Positions 27,543 through 34,925 of a stretch of 36,171 nt of DNA are shown piece by piece. The translations under genes and the position numbers were made by a program. The stretch spans positions 1 through 36,171 of the forward strand of contig NZ_RAWE01000084.1 in NCBI RefSeq assembly GCF_003611695.1, read 5' to 3'. How positions within the stretch are numbered: position 1 is the stretch's first letter; each line of letters opens with the position of its first letter. The notes under the pieces are model-generated. The model saw only the letters and a list, made by a program, of their open reading frames with translations, did not search any database and was not told the origin of the DNA. This stretch comes from Corallococcus carmarthensis. Its GTDB lineage: Bacteria; Myxococcota; Myxococcia; Myxococcales; Myxococcaceae.

Positions 27543-28115
27543 TCAAGAGTCGTGGCGGACGTAGCTCAGGAAGATGACCCCGCTGTCGACCGTGCGCGTG
27601 CCGGTGAGCCGCAGGCGGTGGGGCGCGAAGCCCGCGTCGACGAGGCGGAGGCCATTGCCCGCGATGACGGGGTTGAGCTTGATGATGTACGCGTCGATTT
27701 CAGGAAGGAGCTCGGCCGCGAGCTTTCCGCCGCCGCACAGCCAGATGCCCAGGCCGTCTCGGGCCTTCAGCTCGCGCACGGTGGCGAGCGGCGTGCTGGA
27801 GAAGGTGACGCGGGGGTCGGGGCTCTGGGTGATGGAGCGGGAGAAGACGTAGTGCTCCAGGTGCGGGTACGCGTTGGTGACGCCCGCGTCCAGGCCGACT
27901 TGATAGGTGTGGCGGCCCTCCAGCACCGTGTCGAAGTGCTTCCCCGGGCCGGTGATGCCCTTGTGCGCGCGGTAGCCGGCGGGGAGCGTCTCTGGGTACT
28001 CGGCGGCGATGGCGTCCAGGTAGTCCGGCTCCATGGCGAAGAAGTCGAACGCCCCGGTGGGCGAGGCGATGAAGCCATCGAGCGAGCTGGCGATGTAATA
28101 GGTCAGTTTCCGCAT
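27543..28115 (-). CDS. Dihydrofolate reductase-like protein (RibD C-terminal family)
   Basis: A 190-residue NADPH-binding protein of the dihydrofolate-reductase/RibD C-terminal superfamily. It begins with the typical MRKLTYYIASSLDGFIA, has VLEGRHTYQVG in the middle, and WLCGGGKLAAELL followed by KLNPVIAGNGL near the end. Members are small reductases often with unknown substrates. The start at ATG 28115 is well supported by AGGAGGAAG upstream. It is divergent from the toxin cassette, with a 104-base gap, and is followed by the double-PAS kinase on the same strand. Confidence 0.9.
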   Translation of the reverse strand: MRKLTYYIASSLDGFIASPTGAFDFFAMEPDYLDAIAAEYPETLPAGYRAHKGITGPGKHFDTVLEGRHTYQVGLDAGVTNAYPHLEHYVFSRSITQSPDPRVTFSSTPLATVRELKARDGLGIWLCGGGKLAAELLPEIDAYIIKLNPVIAGNGLRLVDAGFAPHRLRLTGTRTVDSGVIFLSYVRHDS

Positions 28116-28219
28116 GGCGTGCTTCCTCCTGACGGCGGGGCTTAGCACCGCGTGGATGGGCACGGCTGGTAGAACGGTGGCGCTGGTTGCCTGCAATGCA
28201 ATCGCCGAGGAGGAGTGCC

Positions 28220-28588
28220 ATGCGGAGTCTGTGGGTGCTGGGCGGAATGGTGCTGGGTTCGGTCCTGACGCTCATCGCCGGGGTCGCGCTGTGGCTGCAC
28301 GACACGGGGCCCTCGCGCGCGTGGATTGAAGTGCGCGTGGAGAACCGCACCGGCCAGGACGTGCGCGAGGTGCGCATCGAGCACGACCACGGTCAGGTCA
28401 TCTACCGTCCCATGGGCAAGGGGGACACGGTGGCCCTGACCTATCCCGTCAGGGGTGAGTCGTCCTACAGCCTCATCGCCGTGCTGGAGGACGGACGGGA
28501 GCTGCGCGGCGGCGCGGGCTACATCGAGCGCGGGGCGCGGACGCGGGAAGTGCTGGAGCCGGAGCGGGTGGTGTCGTCGGATCCGTGA
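28220..28588 (+). CDS. Small membrane-anchored protein ahead of the toxin gene
   Basis: A 122-residue protein with one N-terminal membrane helix or signal anchor (about 4-24) and a small beta-rich exported domain, with WIEVRVENRTGQDVREVRI and SYSLIAVLEDG. The start at ATG 28220 has a strong GAGGAGGAG ribosome site. It lies 14 bases before the toxin gene and is in the position of the accessory gene sitB in the sitBAI cassettes described for Myxococcus xanthus; the assignment rests on position, not on sequence. A 21-residue copy of its C-terminus survives before the second toxin gene, so it once belonged to the duplicated unit. Confidence 0.75.
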   Translation: MRSLWVLGGMVLGSVLTLIAGVALWLHDTGPSRAWIEVRVENRTGQDVREVRIEHDHGQVIYRPMGKGDTVALTYPVRGESSYSLIAVLEDGRELRGGAGYIERGARTREVLEPERVVSSDP

Positions 28589-28602
28589 GGAGTGGAGGGC
28601 AC

Positions 28603-29579
28603 ATGAAGCTCTGGGCAATGGCAGTGCTGCTGTGCCTGACAGCGGGCTGCGCGACGACGCGCGTGGTGAACCTCGACACGGGGCGGGGCAGGTCCATCGC
28701 CTATACGCCGGTGGAAACGAAGCCGGTCCGGATCGACGAGGAGGCGTTCAAGAACGCCGTCGCGCAGCTCGTGCTCGAGCTGAAGCTGGACGTTGCGTTC
28801 CGGGAGGACGGTCGGCGCTCCCTGCTCGCATCGGCGGGAGGCATCGTCGCGGGCGCTCAAGGCCGGCAGATGCTCCGCTTGAGCGATGACTTCACCCTGG
28901 ACCCGATGGAGCGGCGGAGGATGGCGCTCTCCTTCGCGCTCGATACGGTCTGGGAAGGGGTGGCGGACGCGGTGGAGGAGTTGATGGACCCTGCCGCGCT
29001 GCGGGCGATGGTCACGACGATGCTTGGCACCGCGATGGTGATGCTGGTCGCACCGGAGCCCATCACCAAGCTGGTCGCGGTGGTGCTGACGGCCTCGCTC
29101 ATCGCGTATCTCGGCACCGGGCCCGTGTGGAACATGGGGCAGGGCTTCTTGCGCCTCATGGATGAGTCACGGGACGCCCGGGACGTCGCCGCGCTGAAGG
29201 AAGCGGGGCATCGCTTCGGACGGATGCTCGGGAACAATGGAGCCCGGGTGCTGGTCATCGTCGCGATGACGGCGCTCGGCGGTAGGAGCGCGATGGCCGC
29301 GCAGGGGCCTCGGATGCCGGGCTTCCCTCTGGCGGCGTTGAGTGCGGAGGCCGGAGCTGGGTTCCAGTTGTCGCGGGCGCTGGCCGGTGAGGTGCGCTCC
29401 ATCTCCGTGTCATCGGCAGGAGTGCTCAACGTCACGTTGGCGCCAACCGCCGTGGCGGCCGTTGCCATGGGACCTGGGGGGGGAATTCAGGGCGACCCCG
29501 AGGGGGATGTCCATCACATCTGCACGGACAAGAACGAGGTGTCGGAGCTGTCTGGTGGACCCTGGACGCCCATCTTCGA
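28603..29579 (+). repeat. Toxin constant region, copy 1 of a tandem duplication
   Basis: These 977 bases match 30556-31533 with 19 substitutions and one added G, counted by eye (about 98% identity). The match begins at the toxin start codon and stops abruptly within the codons for PIFE of the nuclease domain. Sequence on both sides is far more diverged, a pattern suggesting gene conversion of the block after an older duplication. Confidence 0.9.
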
Positions 29580-29832
29580 GGACCTCTTCCAGAACGCTGG
29601 AATGAAACTCTCCGACGCCGCGAATCAGGTGCGTATCCACGGGCATCGGGGACCGCATCCCCGCGAATACCACGCAGAGGTGTTGCGCCGGATCCGGCTT
29701 GTCATGCAGGGATGCCAGGAGGCTGGGCAGTGCCGGGCCGCATTGGTTGACGAACTGGCGAGGATCGCGAAAGAACTCGTGACCGCAGGAACCAAGCTGC
29801 GGAAGCTCATCACGAAGAACCCACAGGGGTGA
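28603..29832 (+). CDS. SitA-like lipoprotein toxin, AHH nuclease tip, copy 1 (in frame)
   Basis: A 409-residue lipoprotein: lipobox LTAGC with Cys16. The constant N-terminal module (about 17-290) contains a hydrophobic hairpin (about 130-175). A Gly tract (292-294), encoded within a run of eight Gs, leads into the nuclease domain with His304-His305 in DVHHICTDKN, then GGPWTPIFE and GHRGPHPREYH, the pattern of AHH-type HNH/Endo VII nucleases. SitA toxins are lipoproteins passed between myxobacterial cells by outer-membrane exchange; the match here is by architecture and neighbours. The immunity gene starts 6 bases after the stop. The start is ATG at 28603 with GGAGGG upstream. Confidence 0.82.
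   Translation: MKLWAMAVLLCLTAGCATTRVVNLDTGRGRSIAYTPVETKPVRIDEEAFKNAVAQLVLELKLDVAFREDGRRSLLASAGGIVAGAQGRQMLRLSDDFTLDPMERRRMALSFALDTVWEGVADAVEELMDPAALRAMVTTMLGTAMVMLVAPEPITKLVAVVLTASLIAYLGTGPVWNMGQGFLRLMDESRDARDVAALKEAGHRFGRMLGNNGARVLVIVAMTALGGRSAMAAQGPRMPGFPLAALSAEAGAGFQLSRALAGEVRSISVSSAGVLNVTLAPTAVAAVAMGPGGGIQGDPEGDVHHICTDKNEVSELSGGPWTPIFEDLFQNAGMKLSDAANQVRIHGHRGPHPREYHAEVLRRIRLVMQGCQEAGQCRAALVDELARIAKELVTAGTKLRKLITKNPQG
29476..29483 (+). repeat. G8 tract, in-frame state
   Basis: Eight consecutive Gs encode part of Gly292-Gly294 at the border between the toxin's constant part and its nuclease domain. Runs of eight or more Gs are prone to slipped-strand length changes. A gain or loss of one G here would put the nuclease out of frame. 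Confidence 0.9.
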
Positions 29833-29838
29833 GCCACC

Positions 29839-30411
29839 ATGCCGCGCCACTTCTTCGAACTCGACTTCGACATCGATGCGCCGGGACGCTGGTATCTGCG
29901 GGAGCCCACCGACCTGGATGGGAAAACAGTGCCGGACATCTGGGCGTTTGTTGTCGGGCGGCCCGTCACCGATCCCGGGCCACTGCGAGTTCCGCTATCC
30001 CGGCATGGCAAGCCACTGGACTTCGACAAGACGACGGTGGCCGGGACGCCTATCGTCAATGGGCGGATCGCGTCCGTGTTCCGCGAGCTGGCACCGAACG
30101 ACGCGCAACTCTTCCCGGTGGAAGTCCAGGGGCAGGCCGAGCCGTTCTACCTGCTCAACGTGATGCGGGTGATTCGCTGCATCGACGATGCAGCCTGTGA
30201 GGAGGCCCGGCTCTGGACGCCCGAGGATGGGCGTCCCGACAAGGTGGGCGAGTACCACGTCGTCTCCGGCTTGCGCATCGACACCTCGAAGGTGGGCAAC
30301 GCAGTCGTCTTCCGACCCTGGGGCTATCTGCTGCCCATCATCGTCGATGGAGAACTCAAAGCCGCACTGGAGCAGACCGGCATCGTGGGAGGCCGGTTCG
30401 TCGAAGTATAG
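29839..30411 (+). CDS. Immunity protein, imm11/DUF1629-like, copy 1
   Basis: A 190-residue soluble protein matching the DUF1629 (imm11) pattern frequent next to myxobacterial AHH toxins: FFELDFDIDAPGRWYL at the start, IRCIDDAACEEARLWTPEDG (about 113-132), VGEYHVVSGLRID and a closing LEQTGIVGGRFVEV. It should bind and block the toxin made just upstream, protecting the producer and its kin. ATG at 29839 follows AGGGGTGAG and lies 6 bases after the toxin stop. The second copy at 31779 is clearly related but diverged, as expected for matched toxin/immunity pairs. Confidence 0.82.
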   Translation: MPRHFFELDFDIDAPGRWYLREPTDLDGKTVPDIWAFVVGRPVTDPGPLRVPLSRHGKPLDFDKTTVAGTPIVNGRIASVFRELAPNDAQLFPVEVQGQAEPFYLLNVMRVIRCIDDAACEEARLWTPEDGRPDKVGEYHVVSGLRIDTSKVGNAVVFRPWGYLLPIIVDGELKAALEQTGIVGGRFVEV

Positions 30412-30460
30412 AACCTGGACCCATGAAACTCCGTCCCGCCTTGCTCCTGGGCTTGGTTAG
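30412..30460 (+). pseudogene. Vestige of the 5' end of the P1 peptidase gene
   Basis: After the first immunity gene the sequence reads through an ATG (30423) into codons for MKLRPALLLGL. It aligns with the leader and first codons of the peptidase gene at 32379 (MELRPSVLLGL), including the shared TAGAACC.GGACCCAT leader. The likeness ends near 30460. It marks the downstream end of the duplicated unit and cannot make a peptidase. Confidence 0.75.
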
Positions 30461-30474
30461 AACGGAGCCTGGGG

Positions 30475-30540
30475 ATGGTTCGCGGTGCACGGACTCGAGA
30501 AGCGCTGGAACCGGTGCGGCTGGTCTCGTCTGAACCGTGA
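30475..30540 (+). pseudogene. Vestige of the 3' end of the small membrane gene
   Basis: A short frame encodes RGARTREALEPVRLVSSEP and then stops. It aligns with the end of the gene at 28220-28588 (RGARTREVLEPERVVSSDP). It lies 15 bases before the second toxin gene, matching the gap in copy 1. It marks the upstream end of the duplicated unit, so the second cassette has no full accessory gene. Confidence 0.82.
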
Positions 30541-30555
30541 CGCCTGGGAGGGCGC

Positions 30556-31533
30556 ATGAAGCTCTGGGCAATGGCCATGCTGCTGTGGCTGACGGCGGGC
30601 TGCGCGACGACGCGCGTGGTGAACCTCGACACGGGGCGGGGCAGGCCCATCGCCTATACGCCGGTGGAAACGAAGCCGGTCCGGATCGACGAGGAGGTGT
30701 TCAAGAACGCCGTCGCGCAGCTCGTGCTCGAGCTGAAGCTGGACGTTGCGTTCCGGGAGGACGGTCGGCGCTCCCTGCTCGCGTCGGCGGGAGGCATCGT
30801 CGCGGGCGCTCAAGGCCGGCAGGTGCTCCGCTTGAGCGATGACTTTCCCCTGGACCTGATGGAGCGGCGGAGGATGGCGCTCTCGTTCGCGCTCGATACG
30901 GTCTGGGAAGGGGTGGCGGACGCGGTGGAGGAGTTGATGGATCCTGCCGCGCTGCGGGCGATGGTCACGACGATGCTTGGCACCGCGATGGTGATGCTGG
31001 TCGCACCGGAGCCCATCACCAAGCTGGTCGCGGTGGTGCTGACGGCCTCGCTCATCGCGTATCTGGGCACCGGGCCCGTGTGGAACATGGGGCAGGGCTT
31101 CTTGCGCCTCATGGATGAGTCACGGGACGCCCGGGACGTCGCCGCGCTGAAGGAAGCGGGGCATCGCTTCGGACGGATGCTCGGGAACAATGGAGCCCGG
31201 GTGCTGGTCATCGTCGCGATGACGGCGCTCGGTGGCAGGAACGCGATGGCCGCGCAGGGGCCTCGGATGCCGGGCTTCCCTCAGGCGGCGTTGAGTGCGG
31301 AGGCCGGAGCTGGGTTCCAGTTGTCGCGGGCGCTGGCCGGTGAGGTGCGTTCCATCTCCGTGTCATCGGCAGGAGTGCTCAACGTCACGTTGGCGCCAAC
31401 CGCCGTGGCGGCCGTTGCCATGGGACCTGGGGGGGGGAATTCAGGGCGACCCCGAGGGGGATGTCCATCACATCTGCACGGACAAGAACGAGGTGTCGGA
31501 GCTGTCTGGTGGACCCTGGACGCCCATCTTCGA
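30556..31533 (+). repeat. Toxin constant region, copy 2 of a tandem duplication
   Basis: This is the partner of 28603-29579, offset by 1953 bases, with about 98% identity over the block. About nine of the 19 substitutions change an amino acid, for example Cys11 to Trp in the signal peptide and Ser37 to Pro. Confidence 0.9.
31429..31437 (+). repeat. G9 tract, out-of-frame state
   Basis: Nine consecutive Gs, at the position where the first copy has eight. It is the only frame-breaking difference between the two toxin genes. Confidence 0.9.
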
Positions 31534-31778
31534 ACCGTTCTTCGAGCAGGCGGGAATGAGCCTCAATGACAACGCGAACCTGGTGCGGATCAACGGGCAT
31601 CGAGGACCCCATCCTGCGGAGTACCATCAAGAAGTGTTCAATCGACTCACCCTGGCGATGGCGGAATGTCGAGGCGTCGCGCAGTGCCGGGTTGCGCTGG
31701 TGAACGTCCTGGCGGCCATCGCAAAAGACCTGACAACCGCAGGCACCCACTTGCGCAAACTCATCACCCGGAATCCCG

Positions 31779-32363
31779 ATGCCTGATGCGATGAAACGGC
31801 GGTTCTTCGACCTGAGCATCGACGTGTATGTGCCAGGGCGGTGGTACTTCAAGACACCGACTCACCTCGAGGGCCAGCCACTGGATAACCCCTGGGAGTT
31901 CACGCGCGGGACGCCCATTCCCTCCCCAGGGCTGTTGCGTATTCCTCTCTCCCGTCCTGGAAAGCCCCTGGACTTCACCTCCGCTGGCGTAGGGGTCACG
32001 CCCGTTCTCAGTACTCGGGCCGCAGAAGTTTTTCGCACGCTGGCCCCCAACGACGTGCAGCTCTTTCCCGTGCAGGTCGAAGGACAGGTCGAGCCCTATT
32101 TCCTCCTGGTCGCGGCGCGCACGGTCCGATGCGTTGATGAGGCCGCGAGTGAAGAGTTCAAGCTGTGGACTCCTGAGGACGGGCAGCCCGAGAAGGTCGG
32201 GGGATACAAGTACGTCGCCGGGCTGCGTATCGACAAAACGAAGGTTGCTGACGAGCGCGTGTTCCGCCCGTGGGGACTTCGCTCCGCGCTCATCGTCGAT
32301 GGAGACCTCAAGGACGCCCTGGAACAGACCGGCATCGTGGGCGGACAGTTCGTCGAAGTCTGA
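31779..32363 (+). CDS. Immunity protein, imm11/DUF1629-like, copy 2
   Basis: A 194-residue protein related to the first immunity protein: RRFFDLSIDVYVPGRWYF, VRCVDEAASEEFKLWTPEDG, VAGLRID and LEQTGIVGGQFVEV. It differs throughout, consistent with recognising the diverged nuclease tip of toxin copy 2. The ATG at 31779 overlaps the end of the toxin reading frame by 8 bases; ATG at 31791 aligns better with copy 1's start and is an alternative. The frame is intact although its toxin is out of frame, so immunity would persist. With the toxin frameshifted, ribosomes stop about 210 bases earlier, so translational coupling would be lost. Confidence 0.8.
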   Translation: MPDAMKRRFFDLSIDVYVPGRWYFKTPTHLEGQPLDNPWEFTRGTPIPSPGLLRIPLSRPGKPLDFTSAGVGVTPVLSTRAAEVFRTLAPNDVQLFPVQVEGQVEPYFLLVAARTVRCVDEAASEEFKLWTPEDGQPEKVGGYKYVAGLRIDKTKVADERVFRPWGLRSALIVDGDLKDALEQTGIVGGQFVEV

Positions 32364-32378
32364 GTAGAACCCGGACCC

Positions 32379-33584
32379 ATGGAACTTCGTCCCTCTGTCC
32401 TCCTGGGCCTGCTCTGCCTCCTGCCCATCACAAGCACCGCCCGTCCGCGGTCCAGTGACCTGGGCATCCCCTTCGACGGCCAGCCCGGTGCGCTCAATGC
32501 CATCACAGACGTGACGGGCGTCGAAGTGGGCCACACCACGCTGAACTCCGGTGCGCAGGTCCGGACCGGCGTCACCGCCGTGCTGCCCCGGGGCCGGGAC
32601 GCCGTGGCCCAGCCCGTCTTCGCGGCGACCTTTGACCTCAATGGCAGCGGTGAGATGACCGGCGTTCACTGGGTGAAGGAGTCCGGTCTGCTCTCCGGCC
32701 CCGTGATGATCAGCGACACCCACGCCGTGGGCGCCGTGCACGAGGGCGTCATCGCCTGGGCCCAGAAACGCGACCTCACCTGGGAACTGGGCCTGCCCGT
32801 GGTCGCGGAGACCTGGGATGGCTTCCTGCACGACATCGACGGTTTCCACGTCCGGCCCCTGCACGCGATGCAGGCGCTCGACGCCGCGCGCCCCGGCCCC
32901 GTCGCGGAAGGCTCCGTGGGTGGAGGCACGGGCATGGTCTGTCATGGCTTCAAGGGCGGCATCGGCACGTCCTCCCGCAAGCTCCCGGCGGAGCAGGGCG
33001 GCTACACCGTTGGCGTGCTCGTGCAGTGCAACTATGGCAGCCGCCGCCTCTTCTCCGTCGCGGGTGCTCCCGTGGGCGAGGAGATCCCCGACCTGCGCTC
33101 CTGCTACTCCGGAGACATCCCCCCGAAAGGGCCCTACCGCGCCCACCTGCCGCAATGCTCGCGGCGCTCCAGCTCCGGTCCTCCGCCTCCGGAAGGTCTG
33201 GGCTCCATCATCGTCGTGGTGGCCACCGACGCGCCGCTCCTGCCGCACCAGCTCGACCGCGTGGCCCGGCGCGTGCCGCTCGCGCTCGGGAAGATGGGCA
33301 GCCTGGGGGAGAACGCCTCCGGCGACATCTTCCTCGCGTTCTCCACGCAGCCCGTGGGCTCCACGGAGGTCACCCCGGTCTCCATGCTCGACAACGAGCG
33401 GATGACCCCCCTGTTCGAATCCACTGTACAGGCCACCCAGGAGGCCATCCTGAACTCGATGCTCGCCTCCGACACGATGAACGGGTTCCAGGGCGTCCGC
33501 GTCCATGGCCTGCCACCGGAGCGGCTGGTGAAGGCCCTGCGCAAGTCCGGGCGCCTGCCGCCAGCGCCGAAGCCCACGAAGTGA
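32379..33584 (+). CDS. P1 (S58) family peptidase, DmpA-like, exported
   Basis: A 401-residue Ntn-hydrolase with a signal peptide (about 1-21). It matches beta-aminopeptidase DmpA: DLGIPFDGQPGALNAITDV, GGGTGMVCHGFKGGIGT, the self-cleavage site Gly275-Ser276 in GLGSIIVVVATDAPL, and NASGDIFLAFST near the second half. The protein cuts itself to expose Ser276 as nucleophile and then acts on N-terminal residues of peptides. It lies 15 bases after the second immunity gene, and a vestige of its start also follows the first immunity gene, so the toxin cassette was already next to it before the duplication. A functional link with the toxins is not shown. Confidence 0.92.
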   Translation: MELRPSVLLGLLCLLPITSTARPRSSDLGIPFDGQPGALNAITDVTGVEVGHTTLNSGAQVRTGVTAVLPRGRDAVAQPVFAATFDLNGSGEMTGVHWVKESGLLSGPVMISDTHAVGAVHEGVIAWAQKRDLTWELGLPVVAETWDGFLHDIDGFHVRPLHAMQALDAARPGPVAEGSVGGGTGMVCHGFKGGIGTSSRKLPAEQGGYTVGVLVQCNYGSRRLFSVAGAPVGEEIPDLRSCYSGDIPPKGPYRAHLPQCSRRSSSGPPPPEGLGSIIVVVATDAPLLPHQLDRVARRVPLALGKMGSLGENASGDIFLAFSTQPVGSTEVTPVSMLDNERMTPLFESTVQATQEAILNSMLASDTMNGFQGVRVHGLPPERLVKALRKSGRLPPAPKPTK

Positions 33585-33622
33585 CAGCGGATCCGTCCGG
33601 CCTTCCCGCCCTCCATCCGCTG
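33585..33622 (+). terminator. Weak inverted repeat after the peptidase gene
   Basis: CAGCGGAT (33585-33592) pairs with ATCCGCTG (33615-33622) over a 22-base loop, starting right after the stop codon. There is no T-run. It is a possible 3'-end hairpin. Confidence 0.3.
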
Positions 33623-33662
33623 CGCCATGCTGCGCCGCCTGACGCCAGCAAGGGGATGCGGG

Positions 33663-34850
33663 ATGGAGACGGAAGACTACGGACCTCCGAGGGATGATCA
33701 GGAGCTGGCCGCCATCGCGGACATCACCACGCAGGCGTTCGCCATGCCGCTCGCGGACTCCGAAATGGTGGTGCGAAAGAACTTCGCGGAGTCCTCGCTG
33801 CGCATCCTGCGCGTGAATCGCGAAGTGGCCGCGACCCTCACCCTCATCCGCATGGGACAGTTCCTGGGCGGCCGCTCCGTCCCGCTCATCGGCGTGGGCG
33901 GCGTGGGGGTCGCTCCGGCCCACCGGGGCGCGGGCGCCGCCACGCGCCTCTTCCACCGCTTCCTGCGCGAGATCCGCGACGAGGGCACCCCCCTCTCCGT
34001 CCTCTACCCCGCGACCCAGCCGCTCTACCGGCGCGTGGGCTACGAGGTCTCCGGCGCACGCTACGAAATCCACGTCGACGCGGCCTCGCTGGAGCTGGGC
34101 GAACGCTCGCTGTCCCTGCGCCCCATGCGCCCGTCCGACGACGCGGCGGTGGAGGCGTGCTACCGGCGCTTCGCCGCCCAGCACCATGGCTGGCTGGACC
34201 GGGGCGAATACATCTGGCGGCGCGTGCGCACGCCGCGCAACGACACCGCCTACGGCTACGTCGTGGAGGGCACCTCCGGCATCGAAGGCTACGTGTACCT
34301 CGTCCGGGGCCTCTCGCCCCAGGGCGCCGTGCCCAAGCAGGTCCTGAAGCTCACGGACTTCACCGCCACCACGCCCGCCGCGGCGCGCCGGCTCTTGCGC
34401 TTCCTGGGCGACCACCGCTCGCTGGCGCAGGACGTGATGTGGTTTGGCGGCGCGGACGAACCGCTCCTCGCGCTGCTGCGGGAACAGACGTACCAGGTGA
34501 AGCTCTCCATGCACTGGATGACGCGCCTCTTGGACGTCCCCCGGGCCCTGGAGGCGCGCGGCTTCGCCCCCGGCCTGTCCGGCGCGCTCCACCTGGACGT
34601 GGAGGACGACCTCTTCCCGGAGAACCAGGGGCGCTTCGTGCTGGAGGTGGAGGGCGGCACCGCCCGCGTCCGGCCCGGCGGCGAGGGACGGATGCGGCTG
34701 CACGTACGAGCCCTGGCGCCGCTCTACACCGGCTTCCTCACGCCCCGCGCGCTCCAACTCGCCGGCATGCTGAGCGCGGACGAAACCTCGCTCGACGCCG
34801 CCAGCGCCCTGTTCGCGGGTCCCGCCCCCTCGCTGCGCGACATGTTCTGA
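33663..34850 (+). CDS. Eis-like GNAT N-acetyltransferase
   Basis: A 395-residue protein. The N-terminal GNAT domain has the acetyl-CoA loop VGVAPAHRGAGAA (about 81-93) and YPATQPLYRRVGYE (115-128). A second GNAT-like domain follows, and a C-terminal sterol-carrier-like domain (about 290-395) ends in DMF, as in Eis proteins, whose C-terminal carboxylate takes part in catalysis. Eis enzymes acetylate amines, including aminoglycosides, at several positions; the substrate here is unknown. The start is ATG at 33663 with AAGGGG upstream; a longer frame begins at 33627 without support. It is 78 bases after the peptidase gene on the same strand. Confidence 0.88.
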   Translation: METEDYGPPRDDQELAAIADITTQAFAMPLADSEMVVRKNFAESSLRILRVNREVAATLTLIRMGQFLGGRSVPLIGVGGVGVAPAHRGAGAATRLFHRFLREIRDEGTPLSVLYPATQPLYRRVGYEVSGARYEIHVDAASLELGERSLSLRPMRPSDDAAVEACYRRFAAQHHGWLDRGEYIWRRVRTPRNDTAYGYVVEGTSGIEGYVYLVRGLSPQGAVPKQVLKLTDFTATTPAAARRLLRFLGDHRSLAQDVMWFGGADEPLLALLREQTYQVKLSMHWMTRLLDVPRALEARGFAPGLSGALHLDVEDDLFPENQGRFVLEVEGGTARVRPGGEGRMRLHVRALAPLYTGFLTPRALQLAGMLSADETSLDAASALFAGPAPSLRDMF

Positions 34851-34867
34851 CGCGCGGGCGCGGACTA

Positions 34868-34884
34868 CCCGGCGCCCCGCCGGG
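34868..34884. terminator. Short GC hairpin between acetyltransferase and epimerase genes
   Basis: CCCGGCG (34868-34874) and CGCCGGG (34878-34884) form a 7-base all-GC stem with a 3-base loop, 17 bases after the acetyltransferase stop. It has no T-run. It could weaken read-through into the next gene. Confidence 0.3.
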
Positions 34885-34925
34885 AGTGGTAGGAGCGGCG
34901 TCCTCGGTCAGAGGAGGCTTCACAC

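Larger units (their letters stand above)
30556..31786 (+). pseudogene. SitA-like toxin, copy 2, nuclease out of frame by one G
   Basis: The lipoprotein signal (LTAGC) and constant module match copy 1. At the domain border the tract has nine Gs (31429-31437) instead of eight. The frame from the start codon then ends at 31569 after a 43-residue nonsense tail (337 residues in all). The nuclease domain, with DVHHICTDKN, GGPWTPIFE and GHRGPHPAEYH, is intact in the next frame up to the TGA at 31784-31786. Removing one G would give a 409-residue toxin, exactly the length of copy 1. No other stop or indel is seen, which favours a reversible OFF state or a very recent event over old decay. A base-call error in the homopolymer must be excluded. 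Confidence 0.88.

Noticed and set aside
31764-34757. A minus-strand open frame of 997 codons opposite the second immunity, peptidase and acetyltransferase genes
   Set aside because: It has the composition of an antisense shadow, no recognisable domain, and lies fully opposite genes with clear catalytic motifs.
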